This document shows positions 26,511 through 36,008 of a stretch of DNA of 64,000 nucleotides, in pieces. Every line of letters starts with the position of its first letter. Within the stretch, counting starts at the first letter, position 1. Where the stretch lies: NCBI RefSeq assembly GCF_000518785.1, contig NZ_JAEG01000007.1:62001-126000 (forward strand), written 5' to 3'. Under the pieces are notes generated by a model. That model saw nothing but the letters and a program-made list of their open reading frames with translations, had not been told where the DNA came from and did no database searches. The translations under genes were made by a program, and so were the position numbers. Source of the stretch: Paenirhizobium selenitireducens ATCC BAA-1503. Its GTDB lineage: Bacteria; Pseudomonadota; Alphaproteobacteria; Rhizobiales; Rhizobiaceae.

Positions 26511-28595
26511 ATGACATTCAAAGACAAGTCCAGGCGCCCCGGACCGAAAACGTCCGAACGCGGCGGCAAGCCGCTCACCCGTAAGCCGAGCACGGCATCC
26601 GACAAGCCCGCGCCCAAGGCAGCCAAGGCGCAGGCCTCGGTCGATGCCGAAGACGGCGTCAAGCCGGAGCGCATTTCCAAGCTGCTCGCACGCGCCGGCG
26701 TCGCCTCGCGTCGAGACATCGAGCGCATGGTCATGGAAGGCCGCGTCACCCTGAACGGCAAGGTCCTCGACACGCCGGTCGTCAACGCGACCTTCGCCGA
26801 TACGATCGAGGTCGACGGCCAGCCGATCCGCGGCATCGAGCGCACGCGCCTCTGGCTCTATCACAAGCCGGCCGGCCTGGTGACCACCAATGCCGATCCG
26901 GAAGGCCGCTCGACGGTCTTCGAAAACCTGCCGGAAGACCTGCCGCGCGTCATGTCCATCGGCCGCCTCGACATCAACACCGAGGGCCTGTTGCTGCTGA
27001 CCAATGACGGCGGGCTTGCCCGCGTCCTGGAGCTGCCGACCACCGGCTGGCTGCGCCGCTACCGCGTGCGCGCCTATGGCGAGATCGACCAGCCGGCGCT
27101 CGACAAGCTGAAGGAAGGCATTGCCGTGGACGGCGTGCTCTACGGCGCGATCGATGCCACGCTCGACCGCAAGCAGGGCCACAATGTCTGGATCACCATG
27201 GGTCTTCGCGAAGGCAAGAACCGTGAGATCAAGAACGTGCTCGGCGCGCTCGGCCTCGAGGTCAACCGCCTGATCCGCATTTCCTACGGCCCGTTCCAGC
27301 TCGGCGACTTGCCCGAGGGCAAGGTGGTCGAGGTGCGCGGCCGCATGCTGCGCGACCAGCTCGGCCCCCGCCTGATCGAGGAGGCCAAGGCCAATTTCGA
27401 TGCGCCGATCTTCGATCACGGCGGTGCCGATGAGGAAGAGGAGGCCGCTCCCGCCAAGGCGCGGCCGGCAAAGTCCGAATGGGCCCGCGAGGAAAAGCCA
27501 CGCGGCGAGGGCCGGCGTGAGGGCAAGCCCGAAGACCGCCGTGAACAGGCGCTCGGCCGTCTCGACACGCGCCGCGACGAACCGCGCGGCAAGCCGCAGG
27601 GCAAGCGCGCCGGCGACGACCGCGGCAAGGGTGACTTCGGCGACAAGCGCGGCTTCGGCCCGCGTGCCGATCGCAGCGACAGCCGCGGCGATTTCGCCGA
27701 CAAGCCGCGCCGCACGCCGGGTTCGTCCCGCACCGCCAATGTCTGGATGGCGCCTGGTGCCCGTCCTGTTTCCGAAAAGAAGGCCGGCGAGGCTGCTGCC
27801 GCCGAAAAGCGTCCGCCCCGCGCCCGTCCCGATGGCTCGGTCGACAAGCGCTACGGCCGCAACAAGGACGGCAAGCCGACCAAGTCGCTCAATCGTTTCG
27901 ATCCTGACCGCAAGGGTAAGTCCGACTACGGCCGTCCCGATCCGGGTCCGCGCGTGCTGGTCAGCCGTACCCGCGACGAAGAGGGCGAATGGATCCGCTC
28001 CGAGGAGCCCGCGCGCGGCAAGGACGACGCGGGTTTTGGCGGAAAGCGCGATTTTGGCGGCCGTCCCGATCGTGGCGACCGTTCCGAGCGTCCGGCGCGC
28101 ACCGGTGATCGTCCCCGCAGCGACCGCCCGCGTGGCGATGGCCCCCGCGAGGGCCGGCCCTATGAGGCACGCGCGCGTGACGACCGCCCGCGCGGCGACA
28201 GACCCTTTGGCGACAAGCCGCGTGGTCCCCGCAGCAATGACGACCGTCCCCGCGGCGATCGGCCGTTCGGCGACAAGCCGCGTGGCCCTCGCAGCGCCGA
28301 CAGCCGTCCGGCTGGCGACCGCCCCTATGGTGACAAGCCCCGCGCACCGCGCAGTGCCGACAGCCGCCCGGCGGGCGACCGTCCCTTCGGCGACAAGCCG
28401 CGGGGCCCCCGCAGCGACAGCCGTCCGGCCGGCGACCGTCCGTTCGGTGACAAGCCGAGGGGCAGCAAGCCATTCGGTGGCAAGCCCGGCGGAAAGCCCG
28501 GTGGTCCGAAGCCGTTCTCCGGCAAGCCGCGCGGCGATCGTCCGGGCGGCGGCAAGCCCGCCGGTGGCCGTGGCCCCGCCAAGGGCAAGAGGTAA
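26511..28595 (+). CDS. rRNA pseudouridine synthase (RsuA/RluB family) with a long repeat tail
   Basis: 694 residues, more than double the family norm of about 250-300. Residues about 52-115 are an S4 RNA-binding domain (ERISKLLARAGVASRRDIER); the catalytic part has the GRLDINTEGLLLLTNDG motif with the essential Asp and REGKNREIKNVLGALGLEVN. From about residue 300 on it is a disordered, Arg/Gly/Asp/Pro-rich tail with repeats of the GDRPFGDKPRGPRS type (at least five). Such tails bind RNA or help assembly. Product: one pseudouridine in 23S or 16S rRNA. It stands before rsmD, another rRNA modifier. Confidence 0.9.
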   Translation: MTFKDKSRRPGPKTSERGGKPLTRKPSTASDKPAPKAAKAQASVDAEDGVKPERISKLLARAGVASRRDIERMVMEGRVTLNGKVLDTPVVNATFADTIEVDGQPIRGIERTRLWLYHKPAGLVTTNADPEGRSTVFENLPEDLPRVMSIGRLDINTEGLLLLTNDGGLARVLELPTTGWLRRYRVRAYGEIDQPALDKLKEGIAVDGVLYGAIDATLDRKQGHNVWITMGLREGKNREIKNVLGALGLEVNRLIRISYGPFQLGDLPEGKVVEVRGRMLRDQLGPRLIEEAKANFDAPIFDHGGADEEEEAAPAKARPAKSEWAREEKPRGEGRREGKPEDRREQALGRLDTRRDEPRGKPQGKRAGDDRGKGDFGDKRGFGPRADRSDSRGDFADKPRRTPGSSRTANVWMAPGARPVSEKKAGEAAAAEKRPPRARPDGSVDKRYGRNKDGKPTKSLNRFDPDRKGKSDYGRPDPGPRVLVSRTRDEEGEWIRSEEPARGKDDAGFGGKRDFGGRPDRGDRSERPARTGDRPRSDRPRGDGPREGRPYEARARDDRPRGDRPFGDKPRGPRSNDDRPRGDRPFGDKPRGPRSADSRPAGDRPYGDKPRAPRSADSRPAGDRPFGDKPRGPRSDSRPAGDRPFGDKPRGSKPFGGKPGGKPGGPKPFSGKPRGDRPGGGKPAGGRGPAKGKR

Positions 28596-28601
28596 GGCGC
28601 G

Positions 28602-29162
28602 GTGCGGATCGTCGGCGGTGAGTTTCGCGGCCGTGTCCTGGCGGCGCCGAAATCCAATGCGATCCGGCCCACCACGGACCGGACGCGCGAGAGCCTGTTC
28701 AACATTCTCGCGCACGCCCATCCGGGCGTGCTCGACGCAACCCGGGTCCTCGATCTTTTCGCCGGCACCGGCGCTGTCGGCATAGAGGCCCTGTCGCGCG
28801 GCGCCAAGTCCGCCCTGTTCGTGGAGAACAGCGTCGAGGGCCGCAGCCTGCTGTGGGAGAACATCGACGCGCTCGGCCTGCATGGCCGTGCCCGCATCCT
28901 GCGCCGCGACGCGACTGATCTCGGCCCCGCCTCCAACATCGAGCCGTTCCATCTGGTTTTCGCCGACCCGCCCTATGGCAAGGGGCTCGGCGAAAAGGCG
29001 CTTTTCGCCGCCCATGCCGGCGGCTGGCTGGCGCCGGGCGGCATCGCCATTCTCGAGGAGCGGGCAGACGCCGAGGTCATCGTCGATCCCGTGTTCAAAT
29101 TCATCGAGGAACGCAGTTTCGGCGACACGAAAATGTACTTCTTTTCCTATAGGCCAGCCTGA
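28602..29162 (+). CDS. rsmD: 16S rRNA (guanine(966)-N2)-methyltransferase
   Basis: 186 residues from the GTG at 28602, six bases after the pseudouridine synthase gene. N-terminus MRIVGGEFRGRVL is diagnostic; RVLDLFAGTGAVGIEAL is motif I, and FADPPYGKGLG carries the DPPY catalytic motif of N-methyltransferases. It modifies G966 in 16S rRNA within the small subunit. Probably in one transcript with the upstream gene. Confidence 0.94.
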   Translation: MRIVGGEFRGRVLAAPKSNAIRPTTDRTRESLFNILAHAHPGVLDATRVLDLFAGTGAVGIEALSRGAKSALFVENSVEGRSLLWENIDALGLHGRARILRRDATDLGPASNIEPFHLVFADPPYGKGLGEKALFAAHAGGWLAPGGIAILEERADAEVIVDPVFKFIEERSFGDTKMYFFSYRPA

Positions 29163-29187
29163 CACGTCACCCGGGGAAAAGTTCGCC

Positions 29188-30072
29188 ATGCAAGAAGAGA
29201 ATGCTCTGACCGTCGCCGTACCGCCCGTGCGGGCGGCAGGCGGGCCGTCGATCGGACTGGCGCTCGGCGCCGGCGGGGCGCGGGGCTTCGCGCAGATCCC
29301 GGTCATCGAAGCATTCGACGAACTGGGCCTCAAGCCGGCAGTGATCGTTGGTTCCTCCATGGGCGCCATCCTGGGCGCCGGCATGGCGGCGGGCATGACG
29401 GGCCGGGAAATCCGCGACTACACGGTGGAAACCATCGGCCACCGCGCCACGGTGGTCAGCCGGCTGTGGGGTCTGGGACCCTCGACCATGCGCGACGCGC
29501 TGGGGGGCTTCAAGCTCGGCCAGTTCAACCTGGAGCGCATTCTCAAGGCGTTTCTTCCCAAGGAAATCCCGGGCGACTTCGTCGAGCTGAAGATCCCGTT
29601 CAAGGCGATTGCCACGGACTATTACGGGCAGTGCGAGGTGGTCTGCGACAGCGGCGACCTCTACGAGGCGCTCGCGGCCTCGGCCGCCATTCCGGCGCTG
29701 TTCATGCCGATTCACCGCGACGGGCGGCTGATGGTCGACGGCGGCATCTTCAATCCCGTGCCCTATGACCACCTGAGCGGTCTCGCGGACATCATCGTCG
29801 GCGTCGACGTCATCGGCGGGCCGGACACGGCGGGCAGCTTCGTGCCGAACCGGATCGACAGCCTGCTCGGCGCGACCCAACTGCTCATGCAGTCGAATGT
29901 CGCGCTGAAGATGAAACTCTGCCAGCCGGACATCTACCTGCGGCCCGAGGTCAACGCCTTTCGCGTGCTCGATCTCCTGAAGGCCCGCCAGATCATCGAG
30001 GTCAACGAGGTGATCAAGGATCAGTTCAAGCGCGATCTCGAAGCGCGGATCGAGGATTTCAACCGCCGCTGA
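29188..30072 (+). CDS. Patatin-like phospholipase
   Basis: 294 residues from ATG 29188. The patatin domain shows the oxyanion loop GAGGARGFAQ, the nucleophile elbow GSSMG and the catalytic DGGIFNPVP. The catalytic Ser-Asp dyad is intact. RssA-like family, with a hydrolase role on phospholipids or lysophospholipids at the membrane. It follows rsmD by 25 bases and is probably co-transcribed. No signal peptide is visible. Confidence 0.9.
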   Translation: MQEENALTVAVPPVRAAGGPSIGLALGAGGARGFAQIPVIEAFDELGLKPAVIVGSSMGAILGAGMAAGMTGREIRDYTVETIGHRATVVSRLWGLGPSTMRDALGGFKLGQFNLERILKAFLPKEIPGDFVELKIPFKAIATDYYGQCEVVCDSGDLYEALAASAAIPALFMPIHRDGRLMVDGGIFNPVPYDHLSGLADIIVGVDVIGGPDTAGSFVPNRIDSLLGATQLLMQSNVALKMKLCQPDIYLRPEVNAFRVLDLLKARQIIEVNEVIKDQFKRDLEARIEDFNRR

Positions 30073-30080
30073 CGTTTGGC

Positions 30081-31898
30081 TCAGGCGGCGTGGTCGTCGG
30101 GCGCGACCGTCTCGGCCTCCGGCAGTCGCGCCGCACGCTTCGGCTTGACCAGCGGCTCCGGCCGGACCGGACGGTTGTGCAGCATGTGGCGACCCGCCTG
30201 CAATCCCTCGGTGGCCTGGATCTTCAGCCGCTCCTCGTCGCGGCGGCGAATGTCCTCGCCGATCGCATAGGCCTCATCCTCGCTGACGCCGAGCGCCTCG
30301 ATCGCGCGCCGGCCGAAAAGCAGGCCCGATTCCAGCGTCTCGCGCAGCTCGTATTCGACATCCTGCTTTCTGAGCCAGATGCTGTGTACCCGGTCATAGG
30401 CGCGCACAAACAGCCGCGCTTCGGGATATTCGGCGCGGATCATCTCGACGATCCGGTCGGTGATCTCGCGTTTCTGGGTGCAGACCGCGACGATCTTTGC
30501 CCGTTCGATGCCGGCGGCGCGAAGCACGTCGAGCCGCGTGCCGTCGCCGAAATAGATGCGGAAGCCGAAGGCTGCGGCCTGGCGGATACGGTCTGCCGAA
30601 TCGTCGATGATCGTCACGTCCCGGCCGCTGGCGAGTAGGATCTGCGCCGAGATCTGGGCGAAGCGCGAAAAGCCGATGATCAGAACGTCGGACCCGGCGC
30701 CCTCGAAGTCCTCCTCCATCTCTTCACGCTCCGTCTCGCTGGTGAGGCGGCGGGTAATCAGCGAGCCGAACGGCATCAGCGCCATGGAGAGCGTGACGAT
30801 GGCAATCAGCAGCGACGAGGTGCTGGCACTGATCAGCCCACCGACGGCAGCGGTGGTGAAGAGCACGAAGCCGAACTCGCCGCCCTGCGGCAGGAGCAGC
30901 GCGATGCGGATTGCGTCGGCGGGGCCGGAGCCGGTCATCCGGCAGAGCCCGTAGAGCACGGCGGCCTTGATCGCCATCAGCGCGGGCACGGCGATCAGCA
31001 CGAGGGCCAGATTGCCCCAGATGACGTCGAGCTGCATCGACAGCCCGACGGCCATGAAGAACAGCGCCAGCAGCAGGCCGCGGAACGGTTCGATATCGGC
31101 CTCGAGTTCATGCCGGTAGGACGATTCCGCCAGCATCACGCCCGAAAGGAAGGCGCCCATGGCCATCGACAGCCCGGCCGCCTGCATCAGCATGGCCGAC
31201 CCCATGACGACGAACAGGGCGGCGGCGATCATCACCTCGCGGGCGCCGGTGCGGGCGATGACCTGGAACAGCGGCGTCAGCAGGAAACGCCCGGCCACGA
31301 CCGTCGCTATGATTGCGCCGATCGAGACGGCGATGTCGACGAGCGCGGACTGTCCGTCGCCACCGCTATCGCCGTCGAGGATCGAGACCATGGCGAGCAA
31401 TGGCACGATGGCGATGTCCTGCAGCAGCAGGATCGAGAAGGCGCGCTGGCCGTGCCGGCTGTTCACCTCGCCATTGTCGTTGAGTATCTGCAGCGCAAAG
31501 GCGGTCGAGGAAAGGGCAAGTCCGAAGCCGGCCACCATCGCGCCGCGCCAGTCCGCAAGCCCGGTCACGACGCAGGCCGCGGTCAGCGCGAGGCCCGTCA
31601 GCACGACCTGCGCCGTGCCGAGCCCGAATATGTCGTGGCGCATGTGCCAGAGGCGCGTCGGTTTGAGTTCGAGCCCGATGATGAACAGCAGGAAGACTAC
31701 GCCCAGTTCCGCCACGGAGAGGATATCCTCCGTGCCGGTAATCAGATGGGCGATCGGGCCGATCATCACGCCGGCGGCCAGATAGCCGAGCACGGTGCCC
31801 AGTCCGAGCTTGCGGAAGACCGGGGCCGCGACGATGGCGCCGCCCAGCAACAGCAGCGTTTCCGCGAAAAGCGCCTCGGCTCCGGTCGACAATCGCAT
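30081..31898 (-). CDS. Kef-type cation:proton antiporter with TrkA-N domain
   Basis: 605 residues. The first 380 residues hold about 12 membrane segments of a CPA2 antiporter; the C-terminal half is an RCK/TrkA-N nucleotide-binding domain (DVLIIGFSRFAQISAQILL, then DVTIIDDSADRI). The glycine-rich motif reads GFSRFAQ instead of GFGRFGQ, so NAD binding may be weakened. KefB and KefC expel K+ under electrophile stress when gated by glutathione adducts; this protein belongs to that family by sequence, but the substrate ion is not certain. It is convergent with the patatin gene. Confidence 0.88.
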   Translation of the reverse strand: MRLSTGAEALFAETLLLLGGAIVAAPVFRKLGLGTVLGYLAAGVMIGPIAHLITGTEDILSVAELGVVFLLFIIGLELKPTRLWHMRHDIFGLGTAQVVLTGLALTAACVVTGLADWRGAMVAGFGLALSSTAFALQILNDNGEVNSRHGQRAFSILLLQDIAIVPLLAMVSILDGDSGGDGQSALVDIAVSIGAIIATVVAGRFLLTPLFQVIARTGAREVMIAAALFVVMGSAMLMQAAGLSMAMGAFLSGVMLAESSYRHELEADIEPFRGLLLALFFMAVGLSMQLDVIWGNLALVLIAVPALMAIKAAVLYGLCRMTGSGPADAIRIALLLPQGGEFGFVLFTTAAVGGLISASTSSLLIAIVTLSMALMPFGSLITRRLTSETEREEMEEDFEGAGSDVLIIGFSRFAQISAQILLASGRDVTIIDDSADRIRQAAAFGFRIYFGDGTRLDVLRAAGIERAKIVAVCTQKREITDRIVEMIRAEYPEARLFVRAYDRVHSIWLRKQDVEYELRETLESGLLFGRRAIEALGVSEDEAYAIGEDIRRRDEERLKIQATEGLQAGRHMLHNRPVRPEPLVKPKRAARLPEAETVAPDDHAA

Positions 31899-31985
31899 GC
31901 TCTCCTGTGTTTGTGATCGCTATAGGGCCGGTGAATCGCCGCGGACCCTTGATGCCTTTCGTAATGCACAATAAATGGAGCGGGA

Positions 31986-33347
31986 ATGAAAGGCCAAATC
32001 ATGTCCAGCCAGATCGATTCCGCCAGCCTCCTCTCCCGTGCCGAGGAACTTGTCGCGCTTGCCCTCAAAGCCGGCGCCGACAGTGCCGACGCCGTGGTCG
32101 TGCGCTCCCGCTCCACCTCGGTGAGCGTCCGCCTCGGCAAGGTCGAGCAGACGGACGCCTCGGAAGGCGACGATTTCTCGCTCCGGGTCTTCATCGGCAA
32201 GCAGGTTGCCAGCGTCTCGGCCAATCCCGGCTTCGACCTCAAGGTGCTGGCCGAACGCGCCGTCGCCATGGCGAGGGTCTCGCCGGAAGATCCCTATGCG
32301 GGCCTTGCCGACGCGGCCGATCTTGCCCACACGATGATCGATCTCGACCTGTTCGACCCGACTGAAGTGTCGAGCGACATGCTGCGCGAGGCGGCCCTTT
32401 CGATGGAAGCCGCAGCTCTTGGCGTAGAGGGTGTCAGCAATTCGGCCGGGGCAGGTGCCTCCGCCGGCATGGGCGGCATGGTGCTGGTCACCTCGCACGG
32501 CTTTTCCGGCAGCTACATGGCCTCCCGCTTCAGCCGTTCGGTCGGCGTGATCGCCGGCGAGGGCACGCGCATGGAGCGCGACCATGACTTCGACAGCCGC
32601 CTGTATTTCCGCGAACTCGATACGCCGGAGGCAATCGGCCGTCGCGCAGGCGAGCGCGTGGTGAAACGGATCAACCCGCGCCAGGTGCCGACGGATAAAG
32701 ACGTGACCGTGGTGTTCGACCCGCGCGTCGCGCGCGGTTTCGTCGGTCACATCGCCGGTGCCATCAACGGCGCCTCGGTTGCCCGCAAGACCTCCTTCCT
32801 GCGCGACCGCATGGGCGAGCAGGTGCTGAAAGCCGGACTGAACATCACCGACGATCCGCTGAAGGTGCGCGGCTCGGCCTCGCGTCCGTTCGACGGCGAG
32901 GGCGTGCGCGGCGAGAAACTGACGATGATCGAGGACGGCGTGCTCAAGCACTGGTTCCTCTCCTCTTCGGCAGCCCGCGAACTCGGGCTGCACACCAACG
33001 GCCGAGGCGCGCGTGGAGGAACCTCCGTTTCTCCGACTTCGACCAACCTCGCGCTCGAGCCCGGGACGATCTCGCCCGAGGATCTGATCCGCCAGGTCGG
33101 CAACGGTTTCTACGTGACCGAACTGATCGGCCAGGGCGTCGACATGATCACCGGTGAGTACAGCCGCGGCGCCACCGGCTTCTGGATCGAGAACGGCGAG
33201 CTCACCTATGCGGTTTCCGAGGTGACGATCGCCTCGAACCTCAAGGACATGTTCATGCGCGTCACACCGGCAAGCGACATCGACCGCAAGTTCGGTGTCG
33301 CCGCTCCGACGCTCGCCATCGAGGGCATGACCCTTGCCGGACGCTGA
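31986..33347 (+). CDS. pmbA: PmbA/TldE-type metallopeptidase subunit
   Basis: 453 residues from ATG 31986 (a second in-frame ATG, MSSQIDS, is at 32001). The family is recognised from the N-terminal DAVVVRSRSTSVSVRLG and the C-terminal GARGGTSVSPTSTNLALEPG and GFWIENGELTYAVSEVTI. TldD and TldE form a heterodimer that degrades unfolded peptides and matures microcins; TldE lacks the zinc ligands. No tldD is adjacent. It abuts the inositol-phosphatase-like gene with TGAATG. Confidence 0.9.
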   Translation: MKGQIMSSQIDSASLLSRAEELVALALKAGADSADAVVVRSRSTSVSVRLGKVEQTDASEGDDFSLRVFIGKQVASVSANPGFDLKVLAERAVAMARVSPEDPYAGLADAADLAHTMIDLDLFDPTEVSSDMLREAALSMEAAALGVEGVSNSAGAGASAGMGGMVLVTSHGFSGSYMASRFSRSVGVIAGEGTRMERDHDFDSRLYFRELDTPEAIGRRAGERVVKRINPRQVPTDKDVTVVFDPRVARGFVGHIAGAINGASVARKTSFLRDRMGEQVLKAGLNITDDPLKVRGSASRPFDGEGVRGEKLTMIEDGVLKHWFLSSSAARELGLHTNGRGARGGTSVSPTSTNLALEPGTISPEDLIRQVGNGFYVTELIGQGVDMITGEYSRGATGFWIENGELTYAVSEVTIASNLKDMFMRVTPASDIDRKFGVAAPTLAIEGMTLAGR

Positions 33348-34196
33348 ATGTCGGACGAACGAAGCGGCGGGCCGAAAGAGGCGGATATGACGGGCAAGAC
33401 GACTTTTGATTGGCAGGCGGATATGACACTGATCGTCACCGCTGCGCGCGAAGCGGGCGCGGTGGCGCTCAGCTATTTCGGTCAGTCGCCGGAAGTGTGG
33501 TGGAAGAACGAGGGCCATTCGCCGGTCAGCGCCGCCGACTATGCGGCCAACCGCTGCCTTGAGGAGAAACTGCGCAAGGCCCGCCCGCGCTATGGCTGGC
33601 TGTCGGAGGAAACCGACGACGACCCGGCGCGGCTCGCCTGCAAAACGCTGTTCGTGGTCGATCCGATCGACGGCACGCGCGCCTTCATCAATGGCCGCAA
33701 GACCTGGTGCGTCAGCGTCGCGGTCGTGCATCAGGGCAGGCCGGTCGCCGGCGTGCTGGTCGCGCCCGCGCTCGATGAGGAATTTGCGGCCTGCTTCGGC
33801 GGGCCTGCTTTGAAGAACGGCCAGCCGATCACGGTTGCGCCGCACCGGCCGGACGAGCGCCTGCGCGTCGCCACCCCGCAGGACATCGTCTCTGCCTTCG
33901 ACGCCGAGATCCGCGCGCGTATCGAGCGGGTCGAGCATATCCCGTCGCTCGCCTATCGCCTGGCCATGGTCGCCGAAGGTCGGATCGACGCCACCCTGGT
34001 CAAGCGCAATTCGCATGACTGGGATCTCGCCGCCGCCGACCTCATCCTCGAGCGTGCCGGCGGGCGGCTTGTCGATCTTGCCGGCGAACCGCTGTGCTAC
34101 AACCGTGCCGACGTGAGCCACGGCGAGCTTTGCGCCGCCACCGACGCCGAACTGCCTGACCTCTTGAAACATCTCCTGCTTCTGCCGCGCGGTTGA
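33348..34196 (+). CDS. Inositol monophosphatase / CysQ-family phosphatase
   Basis: 282 residues if the ATG right after the pmbA stop is used; ATG 33387 has a better ribosome binding site (AGAGGCGG). Metal-dependent phosphatase of the lithium-sensitive superfamily: WLSEETDDD, the metal motif DPIDGTRAFINGR, and WDLAAADLI. It may hydrolyse 3'-phosphoadenosine-5'-phosphate, fructose bisphosphate or inositol phosphate; the Kdo gene next to it may suggest a sugar phosphate. It lies in the tldE-waaA-lpxK block. Confidence 0.88.
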   Translation: MSDERSGGPKEADMTGKTTFDWQADMTLIVTAAREAGAVALSYFGQSPEVWWKNEGHSPVSAADYAANRCLEEKLRKARPRYGWLSEETDDDPARLACKTLFVVDPIDGTRAFINGRKTWCVSVAVVHQGRPVAGVLVAPALDEEFAACFGGPALKNGQPITVAPHRPDERLRVATPQDIVSAFDAEIRARIERVEHIPSLAYRLAMVAEGRIDATLVKRNSHDWDLAAADLILERAGGRLVDLAGEPLCYNRADVSHGELCAATDAELPDLLKHLLLLPRG

Positions 34197-34257
34197 CCTT
34201 TTCTGCGAAATCGAGCAGAGGAAGGAGGGAGAAAATCCGAATGGAAAGAAACCGAAA

Positions 34258-34506
34258 ATGACGGAATCCAGCGATAACAAGCAGCTTCTTCACCTCGTCT
34301 TCGGCGGCGAATTGTCGAGCCTGGAAGACGTTCAGTTCCGCGACCTCAATGCACTCGACATCGTCGGCATGTTCCCCGACTACGCGAGCGCCCTCGCAGC
34401 CTGGAAGGCCAAGGCCCAGCAGACCGTCGACAACGCCCATATGCGGTATTTCATCGTGCATATGCATCGCCTGCTTACCCCAGGTGGCAAAACGATCGAG
34501 AGCTGA
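34258..34506 (+). CDS. DUF4170 protein
   Basis: 82 residues. It carries the DUF4170 pattern (HLVFGGELSSLEDVQFRDL, then LDIVGMFPDYASALAAWKAK), a small alphaproteobacterial protein commonly lying next to waaA in rhizobia. Function is unknown; its placement suggests a role with the Kdo transferase or the membrane. A start at 34258 follows the end of the phosphatase gene by 61 bases. Confidence 0.85.
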   Translation: MTESSDNKQLLHLVFGGELSSLEDVQFRDLNALDIVGMFPDYASALAAWKAKAQQTVDNAHMRYFIVHMHRLLTPGGKTIES

Positions 34507-34657
34507 GGACTTTTTTCGGTAACGGCCTGTGGAAGAGGTCCCGGGTCGTTGCCGCATGTCACTTTTAAAACGTAGTTTTGAAGCATCAGAGTTTTTGCGT
34601 AGCCACCCCCGGAAAGGGCGAAATGGCGTTCATGGTGAACAGAAACGGTTCCGAACA

Positions 34658-35983
34658 ATGGCGCTGAGCGACGGTCTGGCATCGTTGGTCATTGCCGCCT
34701 ACGGCTGGGCGGGCATTGCTGCCTATCCGCTGACGGGGCCGCTCTTGGCCTTGCGCGCGGCCAAGGGCAAGGAAGACCGCACCCGCCGCCTCGAGCGCTT
34801 CGGTTACCCGGCCATCGACCGGCCGTCCGGTCCACTGGTGTGGATGCATGCCGCCAGCGTCGGCGAGACGCTCGCCATCGTGCCCTTGATGCGGGAACTG
34901 CGCCGCCGCGATATCAATGTCCTGCTCACCACCGGTACCGTCACCTCCGCCGAGCTAGCCCGCTTCCGGCTGGACGGCGAGATCCTGCACCAATACGTGC
35001 CGCTCGACGTGAAACCGGCGGTGCGGCGCTTCCTCAGCTACTGGCAGCCGGATGTCGCGATCTCGGTGGAATCCGAGATCTGGCCGACCACGCTGATGGA
35101 ACTTCACAAGCGGCATATTCCGCAAATCCTGGTCAACGCGCGCATCTCCGATCGCTCCTTTGCCCGCTGGCGTCGACATTCGTCCATTGCTGAGGCGCTG
35201 TTCTCGCGCCTCGCGCTGGTAATCGCCCAGTCTGACCTTGATGCGGAGCGGTTCCGCGATCTCGGCGCCTGGCCGGTCAACGTCTCCGGCAACATCAAGG
35301 TCGACGGCGATGCGCCCCCTTGCGACGACGCGGTCCTGGAGCGCTATCGCCAGCAGATCGGCGATCGCAAGACCTGGGCCGCCATCTCGACTTTCGATGG
35401 CGAAGAGAAGATCGCCACCATGGTGCACCGGGCGCTCAAGGCGCATACCGGTCTCTTGTCGATCGTCGTGCCGCGCCACCCGGAACGCGCCGACGAGATC
35501 GAGGCGATGATGGTGGAAAGAGGCATGAAGGTCGCGCGGCGCACCCGCGACGATGTTGTCACGCCGGACGTCGACGTGCTGCTCGGCGACACGATCGGCG
35601 AAATGGGCCTCTATCTCCGCCTGACCGAGATCGCCTTCGTCGGCCGCTCGCTGACCGGCGAGGGTGGGCAGAACCCGCTGGAGCCGGCCATGCTGGGCTG
35701 CGCGGTGCTCGCAGGCCCCAAGGTCGGAAATTTCCGCGAGAGTTACCAGCGGCTGGTGCGCAGCGGCAGCGCCCGCATCGTGCGCGACGCCGAAATGCTG
35801 GCCAAGGCCGTGCATTTCCTGATGACCAACGACCTCGCCCGCCACAAGATGATCGATGCCGGCATGGAGAGCATGCAGGAAATGCGCGGTGCGCTGATGG
35901 CCACGGTCAAGGGCCTGGAGCCCTACATCAATCCGCTGACCGTCAAGGCCAAGCTTGAGCCGCGCGCGGCGCGCCGCGGCTGA
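34658..35983 (+). CDS. waaA: 3-deoxy-D-manno-octulosonic acid transferase
   Basis: 441 residues from ATG 34658 (MALSDGLASLVIAAYGW); the open frame to 34529 is not coding. N-terminal membrane anchor, then VWMHAASVGETLAIVPLMRE with the catalytic Glu, and GEGGQNPLEPAMLGCAVLAG, the GT30 nucleotide-sugar motif. It adds Kdo to lipid IV-A at the inner face of the inner membrane. Part of the lipid A block with lpxK. Ends 25 bases before the HAD gene. Confidence 0.95.
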   Translation: MALSDGLASLVIAAYGWAGIAAYPLTGPLLALRAAKGKEDRTRRLERFGYPAIDRPSGPLVWMHAASVGETLAIVPLMRELRRRDINVLLTTGTVTSAELARFRLDGEILHQYVPLDVKPAVRRFLSYWQPDVAISVESEIWPTTLMELHKRHIPQILVNARISDRSFARWRRHSSIAEALFSRLALVIAQSDLDAERFRDLGAWPVNVSGNIKVDGDAPPCDDAVLERYRQQIGDRKTWAAISTFDGEEKIATMVHRALKAHTGLLSIVVPRHPERADEIEAMMVERGMKVARRTRDDVVTPDVDVLLGDTIGEMGLYLRLTEIAFVGRSLTGEGGQNPLEPAMLGCAVLAGPKVGNFRESYQRLVRSGSARIVRDAEMLAKAVHFLMTNDLARHKMIDAGMESMQEMRGALMATVKGLEPYINPLTVKAKLEPRAARRG

Positions 35984-36008
35984 AAATCGTTTCCAGGGGG
36001 AGTGGTTC

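Noticed and set aside
28140..28560. Possible CRISPR-like repeats
   Set aside because: The repeats are in-frame RGD-type protein units of the pseudouridine synthase tail, without constant spacers.
26457..29396. 979-residue open frame on the minus strand
   Set aside because: Antisense to the pseudouridine synthase and rsmD; its repetitive composition mirrors the RGD tail on the other strand.
31920..34280. 786-residue open frame on the minus strand
   Set aside because: Antisense to pmbA and the phosphatase gene, both with family signatures.
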